DNA of 64,000 bases from JAFDYH01 sp049840875 (lineage in GTDB: Bacteria; Bacteroidota; Bacteroidia; Chitinophagales; Chitinophagaceae): NCBI GenBank assembly GCA_049840875.1, contig JASGJE010000010.1, forward strand, positions 1 through 64,000. Direction: 5' to 3'. The translations under genes were made by a program, and so were the position numbers. Positions 27,901 to 36,041 of the stretch are shown here, piece by piece (position 1 is the stretch's first letter; every line of letters starts with the position of its first letter). The notes under the pieces were generated by a model. It did not search any database and was not told the origin of the DNA. It saw only the letters and a list, made by a program, of their open reading frames with translations.

Positions 27901-28455
27901 AATAGAAAATGGCACTCCTGCCGGATTATCATTTTCTGTAATTACGGACGGGGTGATTTGTATATTGGTATTGTCTTCCGAAGCTTCAATTAAAAAACAA
28001 GATGGATAATTAAAATCACCCAACCCATTGTATGAAGCAATTAAATAATCCGTGCCTAAAGCCCCGCTTTGTATAATGGTAGAAGCATCGCTACTATATG
28101 GTCGGCTTGAAAAAGCATAAGCAGAAAAAGTGTCTTCCGCGGTTATTATTAACCCCAGGTTGCTAACAGTTCCTGAAATAATATTATAAGCCTCCTCAAG
28201 CGGTACAGTAACCTGGGTTACTGTGCCCGCTGCAATAGTAAAGGGCTGGTTATAACTTGTATTTGGATTGATGATAGTACCTGATGTGCTAACCGAGGAT
28301 GTTAAAAATAGTTTGATTTCATTTGGACCATTACTCGATACATTTCTATAAAATGACACAAAGAATTCTTTCCCTGATGTTGTAATTCGCTGGCCGAAAC
28401 TATGCAAACAGCTTAATACCAATAAACCGATTTGAATGATAATTATTGTTTTCAT
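24991..28455 (-). CDS. Giant T9SS-secreted protein: IgGFc-binding-like N-domain, PKD, five Ig-like repeats
   Basis: About 1154 residues. Signal peptide (MKTIIIIQIGLLVLSCLHSFGQ), then an IgGFc-binding-type N-terminal domain (about 25-430; GKEFFVSFYRN opening), a PKD domain (TWDFGDGTPV near 475), five tandem units of about 90 residues (about 528-985; each has IC-x-G, Y-Q-W-K-x-N-G, the G-T-N-S loop and a second Cys) and a type B T9SS sorting domain at the end (PNAFTPNRDGINDIF; WDGTLSGVPQ). The paired Cys suggest disulfide-closed Ig folds. Inferred role: surface adhesin or filament. The start at 28455 is the first ATG directly before the signal peptide; the 17-codon extension is charged and unlikely. 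Confidence 0.85.
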   Translation of the reverse strand: MKTIIIIQIGLLVLSCLHSFGQRITTSGKEFFVSFYRNVSSNGPNEIKLFLTSSVSTSGTIINPNTSYNQPFTIAAGTVTQVTVPLEEAYNIISGTVSNLGLIITAEDTFSAYAFSSRPYSSDASTIIQSGALGTDYLIASYNGLGDFNYPSCFLIEASEDNTNIQITPSVITENDNPAGVPFSITLNKGQTYYVTTKANLSSDLSGSWVSVTNGCKPIAVFAGAKSRVPIEYSAADILYEQLFPISSFGKQFITGTLKGRNVYRARVYAAYDNTAINIDGALAATINAGSLYEFESNNEPKYITTNKPVQVVLFATSHEYDIMRGPDNDGDPTMITIPPIEQKLKESIFLSPESGSIRDHKVSIVCKTADANKTELDGINVGNSFVAVPGNPVYSQAAFDISAGQHKIVNSNGFIAYAYGFGSYQGYGYCTGSSVENINTYFTCNNISSIGNPTVDVCIGNTDFNIITSGSNSSYTWDFGDGTPVVTTNGSILKQSHNYPIPGNYIVTLTSTNNSINPCNQNTTSVSQLTLHVVSSLSPTLSLVVSPAGVACQGTMLNFIATATNEGSNPIYQWKVNGMDVGTNSSTFSSKTLQNNDVVSCSLVSSLPCSTNEPVSSSLIVSISSQVSSTITISTPNSTICKGTSATYTAISYPSSPGSSYQWKVNGIDVGTNSSTMSYQPNNGDIVTCILTTTNGCNGINSFTSNAIIMTTVDSTPSVDITASANPICENSNVIFTATPTNGGASPTYQWKWNGSNVGDNHSTYSNRSLHNNDVISCVMTSNSGCATDKTVSSNSIIMQVNPIITPSITISAPTTNICQGNSIIFTASPVDAGSQPFYQWKLNGMDIGTNSPTFNSASLANGDKISCLMNSSSACAANPAISNSLTITVNPIIKPTISIAPSKNPICKGDDVAFSAHSVQAGSAPVYNWMINGDIVKTTANDFYHVSTLEDGDKVNCELISSQACATVAFAQDVTMKVYPLPTVVFNPSEIVIPYGTVYKLNPIISGNIRSYLWTPSIDLNSSVTRSPFTNTLENRDYKLEVTSFDNCSSSSTVSIIVFRDLIMPNAFTPNRDGINDIFQIPRVYQNITIKYFRMYNRYGQKVFETTNANQGWDGTLSGVPQGTGTFVWIIEYKNLITNKWEVLKGTSTLIR
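25560..26870 (-). repeat. Five tandem ~270-base repeats inside the giant surface gene
   Basis: Near-identical DNA segments encoding the Y-Q-W-K-x-N-G motif recur every ~270 bases (around 25915, 26190, 26450 and 26715). They correspond to the Ig-like units and have kept high DNA similarity, which favours recombination and copy-number change. Confidence 0.75.
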
Positions 28456-28506
28456 TTTACTCAATGAAAACAATTTGCTCTTTTTATCACGTCTGTTTCT
28501 TATCAT

Positions 28507-28982
28507 AATTTTTCTTCCACCGCCTTAAATAGAAAACCAATGGAAACATTCAAATTTATAGTAGTAAATTCGGCTACACAAATGCAAAAGGCGTTGCTAA
28601 ATATTTAAATTATCCTAATGTATTTCAACAATACTTGCAGCAATATTCAAATTGAAATTTTTAGCAATTCAATTATTGGGTCTGTTTAGAATTTGTCACC
28701 TTATTATATCTAATGCAGTTTCGTCATAGAAAAATGTTAGCTATTTGTTGTCAAAGCTGGACTATCGGTTGACAGATGTCCGAAGATGCATGTCAAGTGT
28801 GGGCTGACGTCGGGCGTTGCTTCCCGGGAATACACTGATTTCCTCCATGAAACAACATGCTTCTTACAAATAATTGCTGATTCCTGCATTATTCTGCACA
28901 ACAACCCTGAAAACTACCCGCCACAACAGCCACATGCAGTGAATTTATTTCCCCTTCCTTATCTTTAGCGAAACTAACACGC
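28507..28982. other. 476-base intergenic region, no gene seen
   Basis: AT-rich between two divergent genes. The only open frame (28786-28968) has no family-like sequence. A TATCTTTA sequence near 28958 is one base off the -7 consensus and may serve the serine hydrolase gene. Confidence 0.5.
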
Positions 28983-30509
28983 ATGAGAGCTACCATTTTG
29001 TTTCTGTCATTTCTAACCATTTCGCTTTTTTCATGGGCGCAAAAAAAATCTGTATCGACCGTCACTGCTGCACAGGCACCGTCAATGTTTGATAACTATA
29101 TTCAATCAGCATTGCAGGTTTGGAAAACACCTGGCTTATCTGTAGTAGTAGTGAAAGACGGAAATGTTGTTTTCAAAAAAGGATTTGGTGTAAAAGAATT
29201 GGGCAAAGCCGATCCTTACGGAACATCTACCCTTTCTACCTGCGCATCCACCACTAAGGCGATGACAGCGGCTTGCATGGCAATGCTGGTTGACGAAGGC
29301 AAAGTGAAATGGACAGATATTGTTACCGACATTTTACCTGAATTCAAATTGTCCGATCCATACGTTACCTCGCAGATCACGGTAAAAGATCTGTTCACGC
29401 ATAATGCCGGCCTTGGCAATGCCGACTTGCTATGGGTATTAGGTTATACTCGTTCTGACATTTTACATCGCATGCAGACATTGCCGCTCGCCTATTCACT
29501 CCGATCATCATTCATTTACCAAAACCTGATGTATATGACGGCCGGTGAAGTGATAAAAAAAGTATCCGGAAAAAGCTGGGATGAATTTATTACGGAACGT
29601 TTATTTTCTCCGCTGGGTATGACGCACACTTATTCTGATTATTCAAAAGTTCCGGACAACGAAAAAACTTCCTTGCATTTTAAAGACGCTACAGATGCCA
29701 TCAAAGTAATCAAATACACGCATGATGATAATATCGGCGCTGCGGGTGGCGTATGGTCATGCGTTGATGATATCGCGAAATGGATGCAGTTTATACAAGA
29801 CAGTGCAAGAATAAATGGTAAACGTTTGCTGAAGCCGGAATCTTTTGCCGAGTTATTCAAACCGCAAAGCTTTGTTACAGAAGCAGAATTTTATCCCACA
29901 CAAAAAATTACGAAGCCACACTGGAGAACCTATGGATTGGGATGGTTTCAACAGGATTATCGCGGACAGATGGTGCAGTTTCATACAGGCAGCCTGGATG
30001 GCCTTGTTGCCATCTTTGGTATGATACCGGAAAAACATTGCTCAGTATACGTTTTTGGCAACCTCGATCATACTGAAATACGACATGCGTTGATGTTTAA
30101 AGCATTTGACCTTTGGTGTTTCAATGATAACAATAATGACTGGAGCAATGATTTTTTCAAATTATACTCCGGGCTTCGTGACACAGCAAAAGCAAAGGAA
30201 AAAGCAGAAGACAACAAAAGAGTGTTGGGAACAAAACCTGCATTGCCATTACCATCTTACACCGGTAACTATTCTAACGTTACCTTTGGCAACGCAGAAG
30301 TTGTGTTGGAAAGCGATTCGCTCAGAATTAAATTACCCAATAATTATACGCTTGGCCTGAGTCATTGGAACTATGAAACATTTAAAGGAATTTATGATTA
30401 CTGGTGGGTTGACAAAAGCACTGTGCAGTTTTCCGAAGATGTACATGGCGATGTGACCGGTTTTTCAATCGATGGAATCAATTATACCAAAGAAAAAAAA
30501 ATAAACTGA
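28983..30509 (+). CDS. Secreted serine hydrolase, class C beta-lactamase fold
   Basis: 508 residues with a signal peptide. The three active-site motifs of the class C/DD-peptidase fold are present: S-x-x-K in CASTTKA near 88, Y-x-N in YQNLMY near 179 and HTG near 333. A C-terminal lipocalin-like domain (about 415-505, of the DUF3471 kind) follows. Family members are esterases, D-aminopeptidases or peptidoglycan enzymes rather than true beta-lactamases. It is followed 22 bases later by a DinB gene on the same strand, so the two may be co-transcribed. Confidence 0.88.
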   Translation: MRATILFLSFLTISLFSWAQKKSVSTVTAAQAPSMFDNYIQSALQVWKTPGLSVVVVKDGNVVFKKGFGVKELGKADPYGTSTLSTCASTTKAMTAACMAMLVDEGKVKWTDIVTDILPEFKLSDPYVTSQITVKDLFTHNAGLGNADLLWVLGYTRSDILHRMQTLPLAYSLRSSFIYQNLMYMTAGEVIKKVSGKSWDEFITERLFSPLGMTHTYSDYSKVPDNEKTSLHFKDATDAIKVIKYTHDDNIGAAGGVWSCVDDIAKWMQFIQDSARINGKRLLKPESFAELFKPQSFVTEAEFYPTQKITKPHWRTYGLGWFQQDYRGQMVQFHTGSLDGLVAIFGMIPEKHCSVYVFGNLDHTEIRHALMFKAFDLWCFNDNNNDWSNDFFKLYSGLRDTAKAKEKAEDNKRVLGTKPALPLPSYTGNYSNVTFGNAEVVLESDSLRIKLPNNYTLGLSHWNYETFKGIYDYWWVDKSTVQFSEDVHGDVTGFSIDGINYTKEKKIN

Positions 30510-30531
30510 TTTTTAATTTAAAAACAATATT

Positions 30532-31044
30532 GTGGCAAGACCAGACTTAGATTCAACACCTGTATTCTTTCACAATTACATCAACCAGGTAGTTGGGGAC
30601 GACCTTATGAAGGCGTTTAAAAAAGAAAGCCCGGCATTATTCCAGTTTCTCGAATCAATACCTGCGGAAAAATATGATTACCGCTATGCCGAAGGCAAAT
30701 GGAGCATTCGCGAATTAATACAACATATGATCGACGCGGAGCGGATCTTCGCTTACAGAGCATTGCGCTTTGCGAGGAAAGACGCTACACCGCTGGCAGG
30801 CTTTGATGAAAACAGTTATACGGACAATTCAAAAGCCGACAAGCGGAGCTGGCAGGAATTGATTGAAGAATTCAAGACTGTTCGCAAAGCTTCCGAGTAT
30901 TTATTCGGTTCGTTCGATGACGAGCAATTAAACGCAAAGGGCATTTCAAGTAATAATTCAATTTCTGTATTGGCGTTCGGGTATATCGTTATCGGTCATC
31001 CGCTCCATCATGTCAATATCATTACACACCGTTATTTGGTTTAA
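30532..31044 (+). CDS. DinB-family protein, GTG start
   Basis: 170 residues in the DinB/YfiT four-helix fold. His residues in LIQHMIDAER (near 64) and GHPLHHVN (near 160) form the usual metal-binding triad; family members with known roles are thiol-dependent transferases. The start is GTG at 30532: the translated MARPDLDSTPVFFHNYINQV agrees with the family N-terminus and there is no nearby ATG until residue 25. It likely belongs to the same transcript as the upstream serine hydrolase. Substrate unknown. Confidence 0.85.
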   Translation: MARPDLDSTPVFFHNYINQVVGDDLMKAFKKESPALFQFLESIPAEKYDYRYAEGKWSIRELIQHMIDAERIFAYRALRFARKDATPLAGFDENSYTDNSKADKRSWQELIEEFKTVRKASEYLFGSFDDEQLNAKGISSNNSISVLAFGYIVIGHPLHHVNIITHRYLV

Positions 31045-31115
31045 TCAATTCGGGCAACGATCCGTTGCTTGCCGGCGATTCCTTATCATCTTATTTATTT
31101 TGAAAAAACTGAACT

Positions 31116-32768
31116 ATGCAAAAAATAATCATGATTCTGTCTTGTGTATTGGTAGGCATGTTTTTTATTTCGTGTAATACGGCAACGACAGAGGCTGATG
31201 ATAATGATGGATTAGCCGCATTCAGTAAAGACAGTCTTATAAAACACATACAGGTTCTTTCTTCTGATGAATTCAAAGGAAGAAAACCGTTTACAGAAGG
31301 CGAAGTAAAGACAGTTGAATACCTGACTGAACAATTTAAAACCGCAGGGCTTGAGCCTGGAAACGGTAACAGTTATGTGCAGGATGTGCCGATGGTAAGT
31401 ATCACCACAACTGCAGCGCCTTCTATGGATGTACAATCAGCAAAGGAAAAGTTTACGCTGAAAGGTTTTGACGATTATTCTATCTGGACAGATAAAACGG
31501 ATAGCGCCGTTTCTTTTACGAATGATGAAGTCGTATTCGCAGGCTATGGCGTTGTAGCGCCGGAATATAACTGGAACGACTATGCGGGATTGGATGTGAA
31601 AGGAAAGATCGTACTGGTACTTGTAAACGATCCGGGATATAATGCCGGGGATTCCACATTATTCAAAGGAAAGACGATGACTTACTATGGCCGCTGGACC
31701 TATAAATTTGAAGAAGCAGGACGACAAGGTGCAAAAGGATGCCTGATCATTCACAATACCGAAGCAGCTAGCTACCCTTTTAACGTGGTGCAAAACAACT
31801 GGAACACATCACGCCTTCGATTGGATAACAAGGGAAAAAAAGAATCATTATGCGATATTATCGGTTGGGTAAGTAACCCTACTGCAAAAAAATTATTACA
31901 GGCGGCAGGACAAGACAGCAGTTTACTGGCGAAGGCTGATACACGGGGTTTCAAAGGAACGCCATTGGGTATAAAACTTTCAACAACTATGAAAGTGCAA
32001 ACCGTGTACAACATGTCGCATAACGTTATTGGAAAAATAACGGGTACCAAACGTCCGGAAGAGACAATCATTTATACCGCACATTGGGATCATCTTGGTA
32101 TCGGCACACCGGATGAAACCGGTGACAGCATTTACAACGGTGCGTTGGATAATGCAAGCGGAACAGCGGGTTTACTTGAAATTGCAAGGGCATTTAAAAG
32201 TTTAAAACAACAACCGGAAAGAACGATTGTAATACTTGCCGTGACCGCCGAAGAACAAGGTCTTTGGGGATCCGCTTGGTATGCGCAGAACCTGATCTAT
32301 CCTGCCGATAAAACTGTTGCTAATATCAATATGGATGGGCTGAATTATTATGGACCTACAAAAGATATCATTGTAATTGGTCGCGGGCAAAATGAACTGG
32401 AGGATATTCTTGGTGAGCAAATGAAAAAAGCCGGACGTGAAATTGCCTTTGAAATTCATCCTGAAGCTGGCTATTATTATCGCTCCGATCATTTCAATTT
32501 TGCAAAAGCGGGTATACCTGCCCTTTATGTTGAAAGCGGTGAGCAGGTAATCGGCAAAGATCCCGGATACGGTAAAGCAATTGCTGATGAATATACTGCC
32601 AAACATTATCACAGACCGTCGGACCAACTGAATCCTTCTTACAACTTCGATGGCGCTATTGCCGACTTGCAACTGGTATTTAATGTAGGAAAGCAGTTAG
32701 CATTTAGCGGTTCATTTCCTAAATGGAAAGATGGCTCTGAATTCAAAGCAATCAGGGAAAAGAAATAG
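31116..32768 (+). CDS. M28-family zinc metallopeptidase, lipoprotein
   Basis: 550 residues. A lipoprotein signal (IMILSCVLVGMFFISC; Cys at about 19) anchors it. A PA-like insert (about 120-290) precedes and interrupts the M28 catalytic region. Zinc ligands and catalytic residues are visible: AHWDHLG (His, Asp) near 325, ALDNASG (Asp) near 345, TAEEQGLWGS (Glu pair) near 380, and RSDHFNF (His) near 458. Family activity: aminopeptidase on oligopeptides taken into the periplasm. It is three bases upstream of a methyltransferase gene, so they share a transcript. Confidence 0.92.
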   Translation: MQKIIMILSCVLVGMFFISCNTATTEADDNDGLAAFSKDSLIKHIQVLSSDEFKGRKPFTEGEVKTVEYLTEQFKTAGLEPGNGNSYVQDVPMVSITTTAAPSMDVQSAKEKFTLKGFDDYSIWTDKTDSAVSFTNDEVVFAGYGVVAPEYNWNDYAGLDVKGKIVLVLVNDPGYNAGDSTLFKGKTMTYYGRWTYKFEEAGRQGAKGCLIIHNTEAASYPFNVVQNNWNTSRLRLDNKGKKESLCDIIGWVSNPTAKKLLQAAGQDSSLLAKADTRGFKGTPLGIKLSTTMKVQTVYNMSHNVIGKITGTKRPEETIIYTAHWDHLGIGTPDETGDSIYNGALDNASGTAGLLEIARAFKSLKQQPERTIVILAVTAEEQGLWGSAWYAQNLIYPADKTVANINMDGLNYYGPTKDIIVIGRGQNELEDILGEQMKKAGREIAFEIHPEAGYYYRSDHFNFAKAGIPALYVESGEQVIGKDPGYGKAIADEYTAKHYHRPSDQLNPSYNFDGAIADLQLVFNVGKQLAFSGSFPKWKDGSEFKAIREKK

Positions 32769-32771
32769 ATT

Positions 32772-33518
32772 ATGGACAGGAATTATTGGGAAAAGATAGC
32801 GCTGAATTATAATGATGAAATATTTGACGTATTTCAAAATGATAAAACAGGTATTATACGTTCTGCCATCAGTGATTATAGTTCTTCTTCTAAAACAGTA
32901 ATGGATATTGGTTGCGCCGTTGGCAAATGGGTTCCTTTTCTTTCTATGAATTTCAAAAAAGTTATTGCAACAGATATCTCTGCACGGAATATAGAGCTCG
33001 CAAAAAAAAGTTGCATCGCTTATAATAACGTGGAGTATCTGCGTGCCGACATGTCGGATCCAAAGCTACGCATCGGTGCATGCGATGTAGCAATATGCAT
33101 TAACGCCATACTCACCGGTTCACTAAAAAAGAGAATCACATTTTTCAAATCGTTGTCTAAATGTGTAAAGAAAAAAGGGATGCTGGTGCTCGTGGTTCCT
33201 TCGCTTGAATCTTCGCTTTATACCAGCATCATACGTAAGCGTTGGAAAGTGGACAACCCGGAAAAAGTAAAAACGTTATCTCCTGCAGCGTCAAAAAAGA
33301 AAATCGAAAACCTCAGCCAGGGAAATATCGATATAGACAATGTGCCTACCAAGCACTATCTGAAAGAAGAGCTCACCCTTTTACTGGCGCAGGAAAAATT
33401 CAATATCGTTGCCATCAACAAAGTAGAATACAACTGGAAAACTGAATTTCTGAAACCTCCAAAATGGCTCAGGGAGCCATATCCATGGGATTGGCTGTGT
33501 GTGGCGCAAAAGCTTTGA
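32772..33518 (+). CDS. Class I SAM-dependent methyltransferase
   Basis: 248 residues. Motif I VMDIGCAVGKWVPF near 42, an acidic motif II (IATDIS) and a motif IV-like CDVAICINAI near 110 define a Rossmann SAM methyltransferase. Substrate cannot be read. It begins three bases after the M28 peptidase stop, so it is co-transcribed with it, but the two have no known functional link. Nothing indicates truncation. Confidence 0.85.
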   Translation: MDRNYWEKIALNYNDEIFDVFQNDKTGIIRSAISDYSSSSKTVMDIGCAVGKWVPFLSMNFKKVIATDISARNIELAKKSCIAYNNVEYLRADMSDPKLRIGACDVAICINAILTGSLKKRITFFKSLSKCVKKKGMLVLVVPSLESSLYTSIIRKRWKVDNPEKVKTLSPAASKKKIENLSQGNIDIDNVPTKHYLKEELTLLLAQEKFNIVAINKVEYNWKTEFLKPPKWLREPYPWDWLCVAQKL

Positions 33519-33631
33519 GTGTAATTGCGGCAATTGTTCAAAACTTTTTCTTCGTTTCCCCATCTGTGGAAAATTTTAGCGGCTTTAATTCGTTACTTAC
33601 TTGGATATTTATAAATCCCAATGCCGCCACC

Positions 33632-34498
33632 ATGGAAACAAACAAGGAAATAACAGCTCTGTTAACGTTAATTGATGACCCTGATGAAGAGGTATTCGGG
33701 GCCGTATCGCAAAAGATAATTGACTACGGCAAGCCTATCATCCCCAACCTCGAACATCTCTGGGAAACTCATCCTGATGAACAAACGCAGGATCGTATCG
33801 AAGTATTGATTCATCGACTGCACTACCGTGATCTTTCTGAAGAATTCCGGCAATGGGGTTTATCTGATTATAATGACTTGCTGACCGGTGCAATTCTTGC
33901 CGCCCGTTTTCAATATCCTGATATTGTCGAATCTGTTGTGAAACGTGAACTGGAAAAAGTAAGACGCAACGTATGGCTTGAACTCAACAATTACCTTACA
34001 CCGCTTGAACAGATAAATATAGTTACGAGTATCCTTTACAGTTATTATGGTCTGAAAGGAAATGAAATCAACTACCAGGAACCCGGTGAGTTTTTGCTAC
34101 ACAAAATATTGGAATCTAAAAGAGGTAACCAGTTGGGAAACGGTGTGCTCTATCTTATACTTTGTGAGCTGCTCGACATTCCTGTAAAAGCGATCAGTTT
34201 GCCAAGACAAAATGTAATTGCTTATTTCCGTCCCGGTTATTCAGAAGAAAATCTTGCGGATCCCTTAAAAAAGATAGAGTTCTTTATTGACCCTTCTTCA
34301 GGGCAGGTATTCACACATAAGGATGTAGAAAATTATTTTCATCGCATTTCTGTTCCCGCAACGGCATCTTTCTTTCGCCCGCTTCCAAATAAAAAAGTTA
34401 TCAGCATTCTGCTGGAAGAAATGGCAAAATGCTTCGATGATGAGAAGAACAACTACAAAAGAGATGAATTAAATGATCTCGGATCGCAATTGGGATAA
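33632..34498 (+). CDS. Transglutaminase-like (SirB1-type) protein
   Basis: 288 residues from the ATG at 33632 (METNKEITALLTLIDDPDEEV); the longer frame overlaps the methyltransferase gene and is not protein-like. An N-terminal helical part (about 1-75; HEAT-like DDPDEEVFGAVSQKI) is followed by a SirB1/Transglut_core2 region: FLLHKILESKRGNQLGNGVLYLILCELLDIPVKA is in the position of the family's RRGxPxSLxxLYxxxAxRLGIP motif. Family function is unknown; I infer a peptide-bond or amide chemistry role only by fold. It sits 48 bases before an ATP-grasp gene. Confidence 0.8.
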   Translation: METNKEITALLTLIDDPDEEVFGAVSQKIIDYGKPIIPNLEHLWETHPDEQTQDRIEVLIHRLHYRDLSEEFRQWGLSDYNDLLTGAILAARFQYPDIVESVVKRELEKVRRNVWLELNNYLTPLEQINIVTSILYSYYGLKGNEINYQEPGEFLLHKILESKRGNQLGNGVLYLILCELLDIPVKAISLPRQNVIAYFRPGYSEENLADPLKKIEFFIDPSSGQVFTHKDVENYFHRISVPATASFFRPLPNKKVISILLEEMAKCFDDEKNNYKRDELNDLGSQLG

Positions 34499-34545
34499 GC
34501 AACTCGCTGTATTAGCACTTTCTACCCAAAGATGTAATTTGCGAA

Positions 34546-35454
34546 ATGAATTTTTTGTTTTGCAATAATCCGCTGGACAAACAAAACGTTGACCCGGATT
34601 TTGAAGTGGAATTTTTGTCTGCCGTTGGTTGCGGGTTTGCCGTGCACCTTTTCAGTTATGAAGACCTCACGATCGAAGAAAACGCAATAGCATCATTAAA
34701 AAGATTAAAATCCAATATCACAATACAAGACATAATTTATAGAGGGTGGATGTTAAAACCGAAGCACTATAATCTGCTGTACAATGCATTGTTATCTAAA
34801 GGCTATAAACTCATTAATACAGCAGTTGAATATCAGAATTGTCATTATTTGCCCGACAGCTATAAATACATTGAGAACGAAACTCCAAAAACCATTTGGT
34901 TTAACTTCGGCAATAGTTCACCCGACTATAATAAGATCTTTTCTTCAGTAAGTGTATTCGGATCATCACCCGTAATAGTAAAAGATTTTGTGAAATCACA
35001 AAAACATTATTGGGATACGGCTTGTTTTATTCCTACTGTATCGGACATTGAGAATGTCAAAAAAGTAATTGATAATTTCCTGCAGTTACAAGGGGCAGAT
35101 TTAAACGAAGGTCTGGTGATACGGGAATTTGTTGAACTGAATGAACTGGCAAGGCATTCCAAAAGCGGTATGCCATTGAAACAAGAATACCGATTGTTTT
35201 TTTATAAAAAGAAATTCCTGGCATGCTATAATTACTGGGAAGAAGGCAGCTATGAAACAGATGAACAATTACCAATAGATCATTTCTCCTCGATAGCCCA
35301 TAAAGTTGAAAGCAACTTTTTTACTATGGACGTTGCTAAGAGAACAGATGGAAGATGGATAATTATAGAATTGGGTGATGGTCAGGTATCGGGGCTATCT
35401 TCAATTACAGACATTGATGGTTTTTATAAAAAACTAAAACACACTATTTTTTAA
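34546..35454 (+). CDS. ATP-grasp-domain protein
   Basis: 302 residues. Late motifs (EGLVIREFVEL near 187, EYRLFFYKKKFLAC near 213, FFTMDVAKRTDGRWIIIELGDGQVSGL near 260-285) correspond to the ATP-grasp nucleotide and Mg2+ sites: the acidic and Asp/Glu residues D-x-A-x-R-x-D-G-x-W and E-L-G-D-G. Such proteins form amide or thioester bonds using ATP. The acceptor is unknown. It follows a transglutaminase-like gene on the same strand with a 48-base gap. I recognise the fold, not the specific family. Confidence 0.75.
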   Translation: MNFLFCNNPLDKQNVDPDFEVEFLSAVGCGFAVHLFSYEDLTIEENAIASLKRLKSNITIQDIIYRGWMLKPKHYNLLYNALLSKGYKLINTAVEYQNCHYLPDSYKYIENETPKTIWFNFGNSSPDYNKIFSSVSVFGSSPVIVKDFVKSQKHYWDTACFIPTVSDIENVKKVIDNFLQLQGADLNEGLVIREFVELNELARHSKSGMPLKQEYRLFFYKKKFLACYNYWEEGSYETDEQLPIDHFSSIAHKVESNFFTMDVAKRTDGRWIIIELGDGQVSGLSSITDIDGFYKKLKHTIF

Positions 35455-35508
35455 TTTCTGCAAACTATTTTCCAGCTTATCTGTAATCTTGCATAAAATA
35501 TTTTTTTT

Positions 35509-35982
35509 ATGGCAAAAGTCAATATTGGCATTACAGAGAAAAACCGCCAGGCAGTAGCAGCGTCGCTCACACAATTGCTGGCCGATGAACATATACTTTA
35601 CAACAAAACCCGGAGCTATCACTGGAATGTGGAAGGCCCGAGTTTTATGGAACTACACAAACTGTACGAGGCGCAGTATACAGAACTCGCAGAAGTAATT
35701 GATGAAATCGCTGAGCGTATCCGCACCATAGGTCATTTCGCCGAAGGCCGCCTGAAAGAATTATTAAAACTCGCAACCCTTGAAGAACCTGCTGTCCCCA
35801 TTGGTTTTAAAGAACAGATCGCAAACCTGGATGCAGATCATGAAATAATCATCAACAGGCTTCGCAAACTGATCGGTGAATTTGATGAAAAGTATAAAGA
35901 TATTGGCAGCAGCGATTTCGTAACCGGCTTATTGAAGCAGCATGAAAAACTAGCGTGGATGTTACGAGCTTATCTTGGTTAA
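35509..35982 (+). CDS. dps: Dps-family ferritin-like DNA-protection protein
   Basis: 157 residues, the usual Dps size. The ferroxidase-centre residues are visible: His in SYHWNVEG near 40, His in MELHKLYEAQY near 53, and Asp/Glu in VIDEIAERI near 66-70. Twelve subunits form a shell that oxidises and stores iron with H2O2 and protects DNA. A TAATCTTG box lies upstream near 35486 (one base off consensus). A bidirectional terminator follows. Confidence 0.94.
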   Translation: MAKVNIGITEKNRQAVAASLTQLLADEHILYNKTRSYHWNVEGPSFMELHKLYEAQYTELAEVIDEIAERIRTIGHFAEGRLKELLKLATLEEPAVPIGFKEQIANLDADHEIIINRLRKLIGEFDEKYKDIGSSDFVTGLLKQHEKLAWMLRAYLG

Positions 35983-35995
35983 TGAAATACATAAT

Positions 35996-36028
35996 AAGAA
36001 GCCGGATTGATCGATTCGGCTTCTTCTT
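35996..36028. terminator. Bidirectional terminator between dps and the LTA-synthase-like gene
   Basis: AAGAAGCCG (35996-36004) pairs with CGGCTTCTT (36017-36025), with A-rich and T-rich flanks on both sides. It serves the convergent genes. Confidence 0.85.
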
Positions 36029-36041
36029 ATTTTAAACTAAT

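Noticed and set aside
28786..28968. 60-residue open frame in the gap before the serine hydrolase
   Set aside because: No protein-like composition, no promoter box close by, no family; probably chance.
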